NCBI GenBank assembly: GCA_001592145.1
Contig: BCWJ01000018.1
Span: 1-64,000 of the forward strand
Reading direction: 5' to 3'
From: Xylanimicrobium pachnodae JCM 13526 = NBRC 107786
Lineage (GTDB): Bacteria; Actinomycetota; Actinomycetes; Actinomycetales; Cellulomonadaceae
DNA length: 64,000 bases
The notes beneath the pieces were generated by a model that was not told the origin of the DNA, did no database searches, and saw nothing but the letters and a program-made list of their open reading frames with translations. Made by a program: the position numbers and the translations under genes. Shown piece by piece: positions 16,030 through 24,828 of the stretch (position 1 is the first letter of the stretch; each line of letters starts with the position of its first letter).

Positions 16030-17039
16030 GCGTGCGCCCCGTCCTCGTGTGCCCTGTTCTCGTGTGCCCCGCCGTCGTGCGGTGCGGCGTCGTCGGCGGG
16101 GTGGCCGGCATGGTGACGACGACGCGGCAGCGCGTGCAGCGCGGCGAGCGCGACGGCGCCGACCACCAGGCCGACGACGGCGGAGATGAGCGTCTCGACC
16201 AGCCACGCAAGGATGCCGCCCACCGCGGCGACGCCCTCAACGGCGTGGGTGAGGTGGTGCACGGCGTCGAACGGGGCGGCCCACCCGAGCTCGGAGGCCC
16301 CGTTGAGCAGGATGTGCCCGCCCACCCACAGCATGGCGACCGTCCCGACGGCGGCGATGGTGCCCAGCACCTTCGGCATCCCGGACACGAGCGAGGCCCC
16401 GAACCGGGCGACGCCGGGCGAGCGGCGCCGCGAGAGGGCCAGCCCGATGTCGTCCATCTTCACGATCAGGCCGACGACGCCGTACACGCCCACCGTGATG
16501 ACCAGGGCGACCACCACCAGGATGACGAGCCGCTGCCAGAACGCCTCGTGGGCCACCTCGTTCAGGGAGATGACCATGATCTCGGCGGACAGGATCAGGT
16601 CGGTGCGCACGGCGCTGCCGATCAGGACCTTCTCCGCCTGGGCGCCCTGGACGGCGACGGGCGCCGCCTGCGCGGCCGAGTGCCCGCGCAGGCGCTCCCA
16701 GATCTTCTCCGCACCCTCGTAGGACAGGTAGAGCCCGCCCAGCATGAGGATCGGCGCGAGCGCCCACGGGGCCACCCAGGACAGCAGCAGGGCGATCGGC
16801 AGGATGATGAGCAGCTTGTTGCGGATGGAGCCGATGGCGATGCGCTTGACGATCGGCAGCTCGCGGTCCGGGGTGACGCCGGTGACGAACTGCGGGGTGA
16901 CGGCCGTGTCGTCGATGACGACGCCCGCGGCCTTCGCGGTGGCCTTGCCCGCGGCGGCGCTCACGTCGTCCAGCGACGCCGCGGCGGCCTTCGCGATGGC
17001 GGCGACGTCGTCCAGCAGCCCCAGGAGCCCAGCACTCAT
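16026..17039 (-). CDS. DUF808 family membrane protein
   Basis: Integral membrane protein of 337 residues, matching the DUF808 (YedI-like) family. The start MSAGLLGLLDDVAAIAKAAAASLDDVSAA and the following VVIDDTAVTPQFVTGVTPDRELPIVKRIAIGSIRNK are the most conserved family segments. About six to eight transmembrane segments follow. The function of the family is unknown. The C-terminal tail is His/Asp-rich (RRRHHAGHPADDAAPHDGGAHENRAHEDG), which could bind metal; that is only a suggestion. It is co-transcribed with trmL downstream by a GTGA overlap, and 27 bases separate it from pckG upstream. Confidence 0.88.
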   Translation of the reverse strand: MSAGLLGLLDDVAAIAKAAAASLDDVSAAAGKATAKAAGVVIDDTAVTPQFVTGVTPDRELPIVKRIAIGSIRNKLLIILPIALLLSWVAPWALAPILMLGGLYLSYEGAEKIWERLRGHSAAQAAPVAVQGAQAEKVLIGSAVRTDLILSAEIMVISLNEVAHEAFWQRLVILVVVALVITVGVYGVVGLIVKMDDIGLALSRRRSPGVARFGASLVSGMPKVLGTIAAVGTVAMLWVGGHILLNGASELGWAAPFDAVHHLTHAVEGVAAVGGILAWLVETLISAVVGLVVGAVALAALHALPRRRHHAGHPADDAAPHDGGAHENRAHEDGAHA

Positions 17040-17066
17040 GCGCGGAAGCCTACGGGCTGGGCCGGG

Positions 17067-18926
17067 CTACTCGCTGAGGCGGTCCTCCAGGGCGGTGAGC
17101 TGGCGGGTGAGGCGCTCCGGGACGCCGCCCATCTCGTGGAAGAACTCGGCGGTCAGGGCGGCCTCCGCCTGCCAGGCGTGCGGGTCGACGGCGAGCAGCT
17201 CGGCCAGGTCGGCCTCCGGCAGGTCCAGGCCGTCGACGTCGAGCGCGCCCGGTGCGGGCACCAGGCCCACCGGAGAGAGCGTGGCGCCCTCGTCCCCGCC
17301 AGATCCGTCGGGGTGCAGGCCGCGCGAGCGGTCGAGCTGGTCCACCATCCACGCGATGACGCGCGAGTTCTCCCCGAACCCGGGCCACAGGAAGCGGCCG
17401 TCCGAACCCTTGCGGAACCAGTTGACCTGGAAGATCGCGGGGCGGCGGTGCGGGGCGAGCACGTCACCCATGTGCAGCCAGTGCGCCCAGTGGTCGGGCA
17501 TGGCGTAACCGCAGAACGGCATCATGGCGAACGGGTCGCGCCGCAGCTCGCCCACCACGCCCTCGGCGGCGGCGGTGCGCTCCGAGCTGATGGTCGCGCC
17601 CAGGAACACGCCGTGGTCCCAGCTGAACGCCTGGGTGACGAGGGGGACGTTGGTAGCGCGGCGCCCACCGAAGACCAGCGCGTCCACGGGCACGCCCGCC
17701 GGGTCGTCCCAGTCGGGGGCGATCGTGGGGCACTGCGCGGCGGCCACCGTGAACCGCGAGTTCGGGTGGGCGGCGGGGCGTCCGCTGTCCGGGGTCCAGT
17801 CGGCGCCCGTCCAGTCGATCAGGTGCGCGGGCGGCTCCGGCGTCAGGCCCTCCCACCACACGTCGCCGTCGTCGGTCAGGGCCACGTTGGTGAAGATGAC
17901 GTCGTGCGTGAGCGTGGCGATCGCCGTCGGGTTGGTGTCCACTCCGGTTCCGGGCGCGACGCCGAAGAAGCCGGCCTCGGGGTTGATGGCACGCAGGGCG
18001 CCCTCCTCGTCGGGGCGCATCCACACGATGTCGTCGCCCAGCGTCTGCACCGACCAGTCGGGGATGGTGGGGCGCAGCATCGCCAGGTTCGTCTTGCCGC
18101 ACGCGCTGGGGAAGGCCGCGGCGAGGTGGTAGCGGCGCCCTGTCGGCGCGGTGACGCGCACCAGCAGCATGTGTTCCGCCAGCCACCCCTCGTCGCGGCC
18201 CATCGCCGAGGCGATCCGCAGCGCGAAGCACTTCTTGCCCAGCAGCGCGTTGCCGCCGTACCCGGACCCGTACGACCAGATCTCGCGCGACTGCGGGAAG
18301 TGGGAGATGTACTTCAGGTCGTTGCACGGCCACGCGACGTCCTGCTCGTCGTCGGCGAGCGGCGCCCCCACGCTGTGCACGGCGGGCACCCACTGGGCGC
18401 CGTCGTCGATGAGGTCCAGCACGTGGCGCGAGACCCGCGTCATCACGTGCATGGACACGACGACGTAGGGGGAGTCGGTGATCTCGACGCCCACCTGCGA
18501 GATCGGGCCGCCCAGCGGTCCCATCGAGAACGGCACCACGTACATGGTGCGGCCGCGCATCGAGCCGCGGAACGCCGCGCGCAGCTCCTCGCCCATGACC
18601 TCGGGGTCGCGCCAGTTGTTGGTCGGGCCGGCGTCCGCCTGGTCCGGCGGGCAGATGAAGGTGCGCGACTCGACGCGGGCGACGTCGGACGGCGCCGAGC
18701 GGGCCAGGTACGACCCCGGGCGCAGGTCCTCGTTGAGCTTGATGAGCGAACCGGACTCGACCATCTGGTCCAGGAGCCGCTGCTTCTCCCCGGCGGACCC
18801 GTCGCACCACACGACCTGGTCCGGCGTGGTGAGCGCGGCGACCTCGGCGACCCAGGCCTCGACGGTGCCGTCGGCGGGCGTGACGACGGCGTGGGCGGTG
18901 CCCCGGGCAGGCAGCGTGATCGACAT
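17067..18926 (-). CDS. pckG: Phosphoenolpyruvate carboxykinase (GTP)
   Basis: Converts oxaloacetate and GTP to phosphoenolpyruvate, the first step of gluconeogenesis. It has 619 residues, as is typical of GTP-dependent PEPCK. The P-loop motif [12 protein letters not shown] with the active-site Cys is present, together with the kinase-2 type segment (TLGDDIVWM), the substrate region ([21 protein letters not shown]) and [23 protein letters not shown]. The start ATG at 18926 is preceded by AGGAGGAACCC. It diverges from a RamB-type regulator gene with 99 bases between them, which suggests carbon-source control, since RamB-like proteins regulate acetate and gluconeogenic genes in other actinobacteria. 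Confidence 0.96.
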   Translation of the reverse strand: MSITLPARGTAHAVVTPADGTVEAWVAEVAALTTPDQVVWCDGSAGEKQRLLDQMVESGSLIKLNEDLRPGSYLARSAPSDVARVESRTFICPPDQADAGPTNNWRDPEVMGEELRAAFRGSMRGRTMYVVPFSMGPLGGPISQVGVEITDSPYVVVSMHVMTRVSRHVLDLIDDGAQWVPAVHSVGAPLADDEQDVAWPCNDLKYISHFPQSREIWSYGSGYGGNALLGKKCFALRIASAMGRDEGWLAEHMLLVRVTAPTGRRYHLAAAFPSACGKTNLAMLRPTIPDWSVQTLGDDIVWMRPDEEGALRAINPEAGFFGVAPGTGVDTNPTAIATLTHDVIFTNVALTDDGDVWWEGLTPEPPAHLIDWTGADWTPDSGRPAAHPNSRFTVAAAQCPTIAPDWDDPAGVPVDALVFGGRRATNVPLVTQAFSWDHGVFLGATISSERTAAAEGVVGELRRDPFAMMPFCGYAMPDHWAHWLHMGDVLAPHRRPAIFQVNWFRKGSDGRFLWPGFGENSRVIAWMVDQLDRSRGLHPDGSGGDEGATLSPVGLVPAPGALDVDGLDLPEADLAELLAVDPHAWQAEAALTAEFFHEMGGVPERLTRQLTALEDRLSE

Positions 18927-18998
18927 GGGTTCCTCCTGGTGACGCGATGACACCTCTACGATTTCGCAAGTGGACGAACACTTTCCAGCCCAGAGGCT

Positions 18999-19020
18999 GT
19001 CAAGAATCAACGTTCTTGAC
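18999..19020. promoter_or_regulatory. 8-6-8 inverted repeat between pckG and the RamB-like gene
   Basis: GTCAAGAA (18999-19006) and TTCTTGAC (19013-19020) form perfect arms around TCAACG. The repeat ends five bases before the GTG start of the regulator and lies 73 bases from the pckG start. It is well placed to be an autoregulatory operator shared by both divergent genes. Confidence 0.55.
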
Positions 19021-19025
19021 GTATT

Positions 19026-20507
19026 GTGAAGAACATGGCGGACGACCTGGACCTGCTGACACTCGGGCGCCGCGTGCGGCACCTGCGCACCCACCGCGGC
19101 CTGACCCTCGACGCGCTCGGCGCCGACGTCGGAGCCGCCCCGTCGCTGCTGTCCCTCATCGAGAACGGCAAGCGTGAGCCCCGGCTCGCCCTGCTGCGGG
19201 CGCTCGCGGACGCGCTGGGCGTCGACGTCGCGGAGCTCCTCTCCCCGCAGGCGCCCGATCGGCGGGCCGCCCTGGAGATCGAGCTGGAACGCGCCCAGCG
19301 GGGGCCGCTGTTCGCCGAGCTCGGGCTGCCGCAGGTCAAACCCTCCCAGCGCCTGCCCACCCCGGTGCTCGAACAGCTCGTGGGGTTGCACGCCGAGCTC
19401 GCCCGCCGCGAGGAAGAGGCCATCGCCACCCCGGAGGAGGCGCGCCGGGCCAACACCGAGCTGCGCCTCGCCCGCCAGGAGACCGGCAACTACTTCCCGG
19501 ACATCGAGGCGATCGCCGAGCAGCAGGTGGTGCGCGCCGGGTACCCCGGGGCCGGGGCCGTCTCCCACCGCACCGTGGCCCGCATGGCCGAGGCTCTCGG
19601 CTTCGACATCCTGCACGTGGGCGACCTGCCCCGATCGGCCCGCTCCGTGACCGACCTCAAGAACGGGCGCATCTACCTGCCCCAGGCCTCCACGCCAGGC
19701 GGCCACGGCCTGCGTTCCCTGGCCCTGCAGGCCATCGCGCACCGCGTGCTGGGCCACGAGCGACCCCGCTCCTACCGCGAGTTCCTGCGCCAGCGGGTCG
19801 AGGTCACCTACTTCGCCGCCGCCGCCCTCATGCCGCAGGCCGCCGCCGTCGGCCACCTCAGCGCGCGCAAGAAGGAGAAGGACCTCGCGGTCGAGGACTT
19901 CCGCGACGCGTTCGGCGTCACGCACGAGGCCGCCGCCATGCGCCTGACCAACCTGGCCACCGTGCACCTGGCCATGCCGCTGCACTTCCTGCGCGTGGGG
20001 GCCGACGGCGCCATCTTCCGCGGGTACGCCAACGACGGCATGCCGCTGCCGCAGGACGTCACCGGCGCCATCGAAGGCCAGCTCGTGTGCCGCAAGTGGG
20101 CCGCCCGCAGCGCGTTCGGCCGGCCCGACCGGGCCCCCGAGTTCTACACCGGCTACTGCCAGTACACCGACACCCCGGCCGGCACGTTCTGGGAGTCCGT
20201 GGCCATGGGCGCGCGCGGGCCCGACGCCGGGGCGTTCTCGATCACCGTGGGTGTGCCGTACGCGCACGCCAAGTGGTTCCGCGGCCGCGACACGCGTGAA
20301 CGGTTCACCTCCACCTGTCCCGACCCCGCGTGCTGCCAGCGCCCGCCCGCCGACCTCGCCGACCGGTGGGCCGCGTCGGCCTGGCCCAGCGCACGCATGC
20401 ACCAGCAGATCCTCGCCGCGCTGCCCCGTGGCCGGTTCCCCGGCGTCGAGGACACCGAGCTGTTCGCGTTCCTGGACCGCCACGCGCCGCGGGATGCGCA
20501 GGGCTAG
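19026..20507 (+). CDS. RamB/ScfR-type XRE regulator
   Basis: Regulator of 493 residues. An N-terminal HTH_3 domain ([51 protein letters not shown]) is followed by a central region and then an ImmA/IrrE-like segment with [37 protein letters not shown]. The C-terminal domain has [14 protein letters not shown] and the cysteine cluster [10 protein letters not shown]. This order is that of the short-chain-acyl-CoA/acetate regulators RamB and ScfR. The start is uncertain: GTG at 19026 (MKNMADD) or ATG at 19035 (MADD), neither with a normal ribosome binding site. The divergent partner is pckG. The 3' end overlaps the convergent peptidase gene by four bases. Confidence 0.88.
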   Translation: MKNMADDLDLLTLGRRVRHLRTHRGLTLDALGADVGAAPSLLSLIENGKREPRLALLRALADALGVDVAELLSPQAPDRRAALEIELERAQRGPLFAELGLPQVKPSQRLPTPVLEQLVGLHAELARREEEAIATPEEARRANTELRLARQETGNYFPDIEAIAEQQVVRAGYPGAGAVSHRTVARMAEALGFDILHVGDLPRSARSVTDLKNGRIYLPQASTPGGHGLRSLALQAIAHRVLGHERPRSYREFLRQRVEVTYFAAAALMPQAAAVGHLSARKKEKDLAVEDFRDAFGVTHEAAAMRLTNLATVHLAMPLHFLRVGADGAIFRGYANDGMPLPQDVTGAIEGQLVCRKWAARSAFGRPDRAPEFYTGYCQYTDTPAGTFWESVAMGARGPDAGAFSITVGVPYAHAKWFRGRDTRERFTSTCPDPACCQRPPADLADRWAASAWPSARMHQQILAALPRGRFPGVEDTELFAFLDRHAPRDAQG

Positions 20508-21847
20508 GCGAGCGGCCCGCCGCGCTCGTCGAGGCGGTGCAGCAGCACCGGGAGCACGTCGCCGAGCCGCAACCCGTCGTGCTCGTGCTCGTTGGTGACC
20601 CAGGCGCTCGTGTTGCCCACGTGCGCGGCCGTCTGCAGCGACAGCCCGGAGTCCACGTACATGTCGTCGTAGTAGACGGCCGCCTCGACCGGCACCTCGT
20701 TGGCGGCCAGCCGGCCTGGGTCGTACAGGTCACCCCACTGGTCGCGCGCCGCGAGCGCCTCGGCCGCCGCGCGGTACCCGCGCAGCTCGGCCTGCTCGAA
20801 CATGCGCGGGTAGATCATCTCGCCCGTGAACAGCAGCGGGTCCGACGACGGCGCGAACGCCGGGTCGCCCGCCCGCACCCGGTCGGCGGCCCACGCCGTC
20901 GGCCCCTGACCGGACTGCGCGTAGATGCTCTCGTGCAGCACGGCGTACAGCGGGTTGGTGCGGAACGACGTCGCCGCCTCCACCTCCGCGAGGAACGTGT
21001 CCGTCAGCTCGCCGTCCCTATCCGGTGAGGTGTCGAGCGCCTCGTCGAGGATCCAGTGCACCTTCTCGAACCCGGGCTTCATCCCGAAGCCCATGCCGAG
21101 CGCCTGGAGGCGCGGCACCGTGAGCGGGTCCCCACCGGGCAGCACGACGCCGCCCGCCTCGATCCGGTCCACGACGCGTCGCACCACCGCGGCGTCGTGC
21201 GGGTACCGCTGCCGGAACCGCGCGTTCTTCGCGACCACGCGCGGCTGGGTGCGTGCGTACACGTCCGACGCCGACGCCGTCAGGCCGGGCAGCCCGCCAG
21301 TCACGTAGCAGGCACGCAGCGCCTGGGGTGCGAGCGACAGGTACGTCATCGTGATGAAACCGCCGTACGACTGCCCGAGCGTGGACCACCGCCGCCCCCC
21401 GTACACCGTGGCCCGCACGTGCTCGGCGTCCCGCACGATCGAGTCCGCCCGGAAGTGGGTCAGGTAGTCGGCCTGAGCGGCCCCGTCCCCGCTCGTGCCG
21501 CCGAGGGCCGCGAGCCAACGCGCCGACACCGGACTCGACCGGCCGGTCCCGCGCTGGTCGAGCAGCACCACGCGGAACCGTTCGAGCGCCGCGCCCAGCC
21601 ACCCGTCGGCACCCGTGGGCCGCGGCCCCTTCCCTCCCGGGCCGCCCTGCAGGTACACGAGCAGCGGCAGGTCCTCCGCGGCCCGGTGCGCGGCCACCAC
21701 CTCGCGGACGAACACCGAGATCGTGGCTCCGTCGTCGGCCGTGCTGCTGCCGGACCTGCCGGCGTCGGACGCGGACCAGTCGAGCGGCACCGGCACGGAC
21801 CGGTCCACGACGTGGATACCGGGCAGCGTGTACGACACGGAACTCAT
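20504..21847 (-). CDS. Proline iminopeptidase-like alpha/beta hydrolase (S33)
   Basis: Serine hydrolase of 447 residues. The oxyanion region [18 protein letters not shown] and the DQRGTGRS motif are hallmarks of the S33 prolyl aminopeptidase family. The nucleophile elbow GQSYGG places Ser at residue 160. Candidate catalytic Asp and His lie in the C-terminal part ([10 protein letters not shown] and [10 protein letters not shown]). The length and cap are those of actinobacterial proline iminopeptidases. There is no signal peptide, so it acts on peptides in the cytoplasm. It is convergent with the RamB-like gene and has no operon partner. Confidence 0.88.
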   Translation of the reverse strand: MSSVSYTLPGIHVVDRSVPVPLDWSASDAGRSGSSTADDGATISVFVREVVAAHRAAEDLPLLVYLQGGPGGKGPRPTGADGWLGAALERFRVVLLDQRGTGRSSPVSARWLAALGGTSGDGAAQADYLTHFRADSIVRDAEHVRATVYGGRRWSTLGQSYGGFITMTYLSLAPQALRACYVTGGLPGLTASASDVYARTQPRVVAKNARFRQRYPHDAAVVRRVVDRIEAGGVVLPGGDPLTVPRLQALGMGFGMKPGFEKVHWILDEALDTSPDRDGELTDTFLAEVEAATSFRTNPLYAVLHESIYAQSGQGPTAWAADRVRAGDPAFAPSSDPLLFTGEMIYPRMFEQAELRGYRAAAEALAARDQWGDLYDPGRLAANEVPVEAAVYYDDMYVDSGLSLQTAAHVGNTSAWVTNEHEHDGLRLGDVLPVLLHRLDERGGPLA

Positions 21848-21914
21848 GCGCCGACCCTACGCAGCACGGCGCCTCGTCATCGAGCGCAGCGAGTCGCGGG
21901 GCCGACGGGGCGGT

Positions 21915-21974
21915 GCGGGATGCCGGGGCTGCGCGAGGCGCTGGGACTGCGCGGGATGCCGGGGCTGCGCGAGG
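21915..21974. repeat. 24-bp direct repeat
   Basis: A 24-bp unit beginning GCGGGATGCCGGGGCTGCGC occurs at 21915-21938 and again at 21951-21974, with twelve bases between the copies. It lies in the non-coding gap before the palindromic element at 22004. Confidence 0.85.
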
Positions 21975-22003
21975 TGGTGGGGGTGGGTGGTCCGTCGCGC
22001 TGC

Positions 22004-22039
22004 CATTGCGCAGAGCGATAAATATTGCGCTGAGCAATG
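22004..22039. repeat. Palindromic element, copy 1 (diverged)
   Basis: A 36-bp core reads CATTGC, 4 nt, AGCGAT, AAAT, ATTGCG, 4 nt, GCAATG. The same layout with identical spacing occurs at 53259 and 63204. This copy differs from the others at the inner half-sites. It sits between the S33 peptidase start region and the 3' end of the EcfT gene. Confidence 0.8.
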
Positions 22040-22084
22040 GCTCTGAAATGAGGCACCTGGGGGACAGGGGGGGAGGGGCCGGGG

Positions 22085-22684
22085 TCAGCGGATGCCGCGG
22101 GCGGTCAGTGCGTCGCCGAGCTCGTCGGCGTGCTTGAGGGCGCCCACCAGGAACGGGACGATGAACAGGCGCAGGCTGCCGCGGATGCCGCGGGCGCGCT
22201 GGGCTTCGCGCACGGCGGCGGCGGTGCGTGCGAGGGCCGGGATCGCGGTGAGGGTGATGGACAGCAGCAGGGCCGCGCGGGCGGGGTCCACGCCCAGTCG
22301 CTGCAGGGGCGGCAGGGCCCGTTCGATGGCGTCGAGCAGGTCGGTGACCCGGGTGGTGAGCGCCAGCAGGGCGGCGACCGTGATGACGGCCGCGACCCGG
22401 GCGGTGTTGACGGCGGCGGGCCGCGGCCCCTGGAGCACGAGCTGTCCCGCGGCCGTCACCAGCAGCAGCCAGCGGGTCGCCCACAGCTGCTCGCGGAGGC
22501 ACCGCATCCCGATCCCGGGGACGCCGTAGCAGACCAGCGCCGCGGCGGCTGCGGCACCGGCCACCCACCAGTGCGCGGCCGGGAGCACCGAGACGGCCAG
22601 GACGACGACGGCGAGCAGCACCGCCTTGGGTCCGGCGGGCAGGCGGTGCCAGATGCTGGTGCCCGCGCGGTAGAGGGTCACCAC
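22085..22684 (-). CDS. bioN: ECF transporter transmembrane T component, probably BioN
   Basis: Membrane protein of 199 residues with about five hydrophobic segments and the two Ala-Arg-Gly motifs of EcfT/CbiQ proteins in the C-terminal coupling region (REAQRARGIR and ALTARGIR). It would couple the ATPase to the substrate-binding BioY. The start may be GTG 22684 or the next codon, GTG 22681, which would give a GTGA overlap with the ATPase stop. It is last in the bioY-bioM-bioN operon. The motif LLDAIERALPPLQRLGVDPARAALLLSITLTAIPALARTAAAV is typical of EcfT. Confidence 0.88.
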   Translation of the reverse strand: MVTLYRAGTSIWHRLPAGPKAVLLAVVVLAVSVLPAAHWWVAGAAAAAALVCYGVPGIGMRCLREQLWATRWLLLVTAAGQLVLQGPRPAAVNTARVAAVITVAALLALTTRVTDLLDAIERALPPLQRLGVDPARAALLLSITLTAIPALARTAAAVREAQRARGIRGSLRLFIVPFLVGALKHADELGDALTARGIR

Positions 22685-23487
22685 CGGGAGCCCGCCGGAG
22701 CAACCTCGGCGCGGATCTCACCCGAGGCCTCGTCGCGCAGGCTCGCCTCGTATCGGGCGACGACGTCGGCCGGGTCGCCCACAGCGGCCACGCGCCCGTC
22801 GGCCACGAGCACCGCGGCCTCGCACCGCCGGGCCAGGGCCAGGTCGTGGGTGACCACGAGCAGGCGGTGGCCGGTGTCGGCGAGCAGGTGGCCGGCCACG
22901 CGACGCGCGTTGCGGGCGTCCAGGTAGGCGGTGGGCTCGTCGGCGATCACAAGCTCGGGGTCGCGCACGAACGCCCCGCACAGCGCGAGGAGCTGCTTCT
23001 GGCCGCCCGACAGGTCGTGGGAGCCGTGGCCTGCAAGGTCGCTCAGCCCGAACCGGGACAGGGCAGCGTCCACCAGGGCCGCCTTCTGCGCGCGGGGCAG
23101 GCGGCGGGAGCGCAGCGAGAGGGCGACGTCCTCGGCGACGGTGGGCATGACGATCTGCGTGTCCGGGTTGGAGAACACGAACGCCACCCGCTCCCGGAGG
23201 CGGTCGGCCTCCCGCTGCGGGTCCAGCCCGAGCACGCGCACCGTGCCGGTCACGGTGCCCGCCGAGGCGCCCACGAGCCCGCCCGCCACCCGGGCGAGCG
23301 TCGACTTCCCGGAGCCGTTGTCCCCGATCACCGCGGTGGTGCGCGCCGCCAGGTGAACCGTGACGTCGCGGAGCACCGGCGTCTCACCGAGACGGACGTG
23401 CACGTTCTCGAACCCGATCCCGGCCGGCGGCTGGGTCGTCGGCGCCAGCGGGGTCGTCGGCGGTCGGGTCGTCGGCGGTCGGGTCAC
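22678..23487 (-). CDS. bioM: ECF transporter ATPase, probably BioM
   Basis: ABC ATPase of 269 residues. Motifs are Walker A (GDNGSGKST), Q-loop (FVFSNPDTQIVMPTVAEDV), signature (DLSGGQKQLL), Walker B (LVIADEPTAYLD) and the switch His (VVTHDLAL). The FSNPDTQ form is typical of ECF ATPases. A single ATPase is present, so it probably works as a homodimer, as in three-gene BioMNY systems. The GTG start at 23487 overlaps the bioY stop (GTGA). The first 20 residues are a Thr/Pro-rich repeat (RPPTT twice) encoded by perfect 15-bp units, which precedes the conserved domain and is unlikely to be needed for catalysis. Confidence 0.9.
   Translation of the reverse strand: MTRPPTTRPPTTPLAPTTQPPAGIGFENVHVRLGETPVLRDVTVHLAARTTAVIGDNGSGKSTLARVAGGLVGASAGTVTGTVRVLGLDPQREADRLRERVAFVFSNPDTQIVMPTVAEDVALSLRSRRLPRAQKAALVDAALSRFGLSDLAGHGSHDLSGGQKQLLALCGAFVRDPELVIADEPTAYLDARNARRVAGHLLADTGHRLLVVTHDLALARRCEAAVLVADGRVAAVGDPADVVARYEASLRDEASGEIRAEVAPAGSRW
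23451..23480 (-). repeat. 15-bp tandem repeat at the start of bioM
   Basis: Two identical contiguous 15-bp units (GGGTCGTCGGCGGTC on the + strand) at 23451-23465 and 23466-23480 encode RPPTT twice, right after the start codon. A third degenerate unit follows towards 23440. Confidence 0.85.
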
Positions 23488-24107
23488 CGATGTGCCGGCA
23501 CGGGGGAGGCCTCGGCGTCGTCGGCGACGGGCAGCGCCCACGTGCGCCCGAAGGCGCGCGGGTAGGCGCGTACCAGGGTGCCGACCACCAGGGTCGCGAT
23601 GACCGCCTTGGCGGCGTCCCCGGGCAGGAATGCCAGGCTGGCGATCACGGTCTTGCCGAGCGGGAGGTGCGTGACCACGGACTGCACGGGGATGCCGACG
23701 GCGTAGACGCACGCGATGCCGCCGATCACCATCGCGGCGGCGGTGCGCCACCACACGGGCTTGCGTCCACCCAGGTGCACGATCGCTCCGACCACGAACG
23801 CGCCGACCATCCAGCCGATCAGGTACCCGCCGCTGGGACCCACGAACGCGGCCGCCCCGCCGTGCCCCCCGGTCAGCAGCGGCAGGCCGGCGGCGACGAG
23901 GGCCAGCAGGACGGCTACCGCGAGGGTGCCCAGGCGCGCGCCGAGCACCGCCCCGGCCAGCATGACGCCGAGGGTCTGGGCGGTGATGGGGACGCCGCCG
24001 AACACGGAGACGCCCCCGGGCAGGCCGAGCGCGGCGATGATGCCCGCGAAGACGGCCACGCGGGCCATGTCGGTGGTGCTGAGCCGGGTGGTGCGTGCGG
24101 TGGCCAT
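23484..24107 (-). CDS. bioY: Biotin ECF transporter S component BioY
   Basis: Substrate-binding membrane protein of 207 residues with six hydrophobic segments. BioY features are the GGVPITAQTLGVMLAGAVLGARLGTLAV region and FVGPSGGYLIGWMVGAFVVG. The start ATG at 24107 follows GGGAG. It is first in the operon with bioM and bioN, all coupled by overlaps. The divergent TetR gene and the inverted repeat between them indicate biotin-responsive repression, as for BioQ in other actinobacteria. No biotin biosynthesis gene is in the window. Confidence 0.93.
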   Translation of the reverse strand: MATARTTRLSTTDMARVAVFAGIIAALGLPGGVSVFGGVPITAQTLGVMLAGAVLGARLGTLAVAVLLALVAAGLPLLTGGHGGAAAFVGPSGGYLIGWMVGAFVVGAIVHLGGRKPVWWRTAAAMVIGGIACVYAVGIPVQSVVTHLPLGKTVIASLAFLPGDAAKAVIATLVVGTLVRAYPRAFGRTWALPVADDAEASPVPAHR

Positions 24108-24136
24108 GGGCTCTCCCTCATCCTGGACGGCTTCCT

Positions 24137-24162
24137 GAACACCGTTCACCTGAACGGCGTTC
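24137..24162. promoter_or_regulatory. Inverted-repeat operator between bioY and the TetR gene
   Basis: GAACACCGTTCA and TGAACGGCGTTC form 12-bp arms with 11 matched positions around two bases. The repeat is 29 bases from the bioY start and 14 from the tetR start, where it would cover both promoters. Its GAAC/GTTC half-sites resemble the type reported for BioQ; binding by the adjacent TetR protein is inferred. Confidence 0.7.
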
Positions 24163-24176
24163 GGTAGGGTAAGCGC

Positions 24177-24806
24177 ATGGCTGACCAGGGGGCAAGACCC
24201 GGTGCGAAACGAACCCGGCGCACGCGCGCCGACGTGGTCGACGCCGCCCTGGGCATCCTCGACGACCAGGGCCTGCCCGACCTCACGATGCGCCGCCTGG
24301 CCGACGTGCTCGGTGTGCAGCCCAGCGCGCTGTACTGGCACTTCGACTCCAAGCAGGCGCTCCTGGCCGCCGTCAGCGAACGGATCCTGGCACCGCTGGC
24401 GGAGCAGGCCGTCGCGGAGCGCTCCTTCGTGGCAGCGGCCGCGGCCCTCGGGACTGGCCTGCGGCAGTGCCTCCTCGCGCACCGCGACGGCGCGGAGCTC
24501 GTCTCCAGCTCCCTGGCGCTCGGCCTGGTCGCCCCGCCGCTCCACGACCCCCTCGCCCGGGCCGCCGACGCCGCCGGGGCCCCTGCCGAGGTCGCGCGCA
24601 CGGCCGCCGAGGCCATCACGCACTTCGTCATCGGGTACGTGTTCCACGAGCAGCAACGCGCCTTCGCGGCATCGCTCGGCGTCGTCGGGCCCGGTGCGGT
24701 GGGGCAGGCGCCCGACGACGATGCGGCCGAGTTCGCCGCGGTGCTCGACCTGATCGGTGCGGGGCTGGCCGGACTGGTTTCGACAGGCTCAACCGCTGGT
24801 GGTTGA
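24177..24806 (+). CDS. TetR-family regulator, BioQ-like
   Basis: Repressor of 209 residues. The N-terminal HTH spans about residues 15-65 (TRADVVDAALGILDDQGLPDLTMRRLADVLGVQPSALYWHFDSKQALLAAVSERIL), with a typical TetR C-terminal ligand domain (ITHFVIGYVFHEQQRAF). The Trp-His-Phe at the recognition helix end is usual for TetR/BioQ members. Divergence from bioYMN and the shared inverted repeat support a role as biotin-transport repressor. The last ten codons and the stop codon (24804-24806) lie within the hairpin repeat at 24776-24819, so the C-terminus (VSTGSTAGG) has been rewritten by that element. Confidence 0.85.
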   Translation: MADQGARPGAKRTRRTRADVVDAALGILDDQGLPDLTMRRLADVLGVQPSALYWHFDSKQALLAAVSERILAPLAEQAVAERSFVAAAAALGTGLRQCLLAHRDGAELVSSSLALGLVAPPLHDPLARAADAAGAPAEVARTAAEAITHFVIGYVFHEQQRAFAASLGVVGPGAVGQAPDDDAAEFAAVLDLIGAGLAGLVSTGSTAGG

Positions 24807-24819
24807 GCCTGTCGAAACC
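24776..24819. terminator. 19-bp-arm hairpin between convergent tetR and glpK
   Basis: GGTTTCGACAGGCTCAACC (24776-24794) and its perfect inverted copy (24801-24819) are separated by GCTGGT. The hairpin lies exactly where two convergent genes end, so it may terminate both. It also looks like the short interspersed palindromes seen in many actinobacterial genomes, because its right arm supplies the tetR stop codon. Confidence 0.75.
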
Positions 24820-24828
24820 GGGGGGTGG

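Noticed and set aside
15999-18950. Long plus-strand open frame opposite pckG and the DUF808 gene
   Set aside because: Its translation is low complexity and the opposite strand holds intact, well-conserved genes with ribosome binding sites and coupling overlaps.
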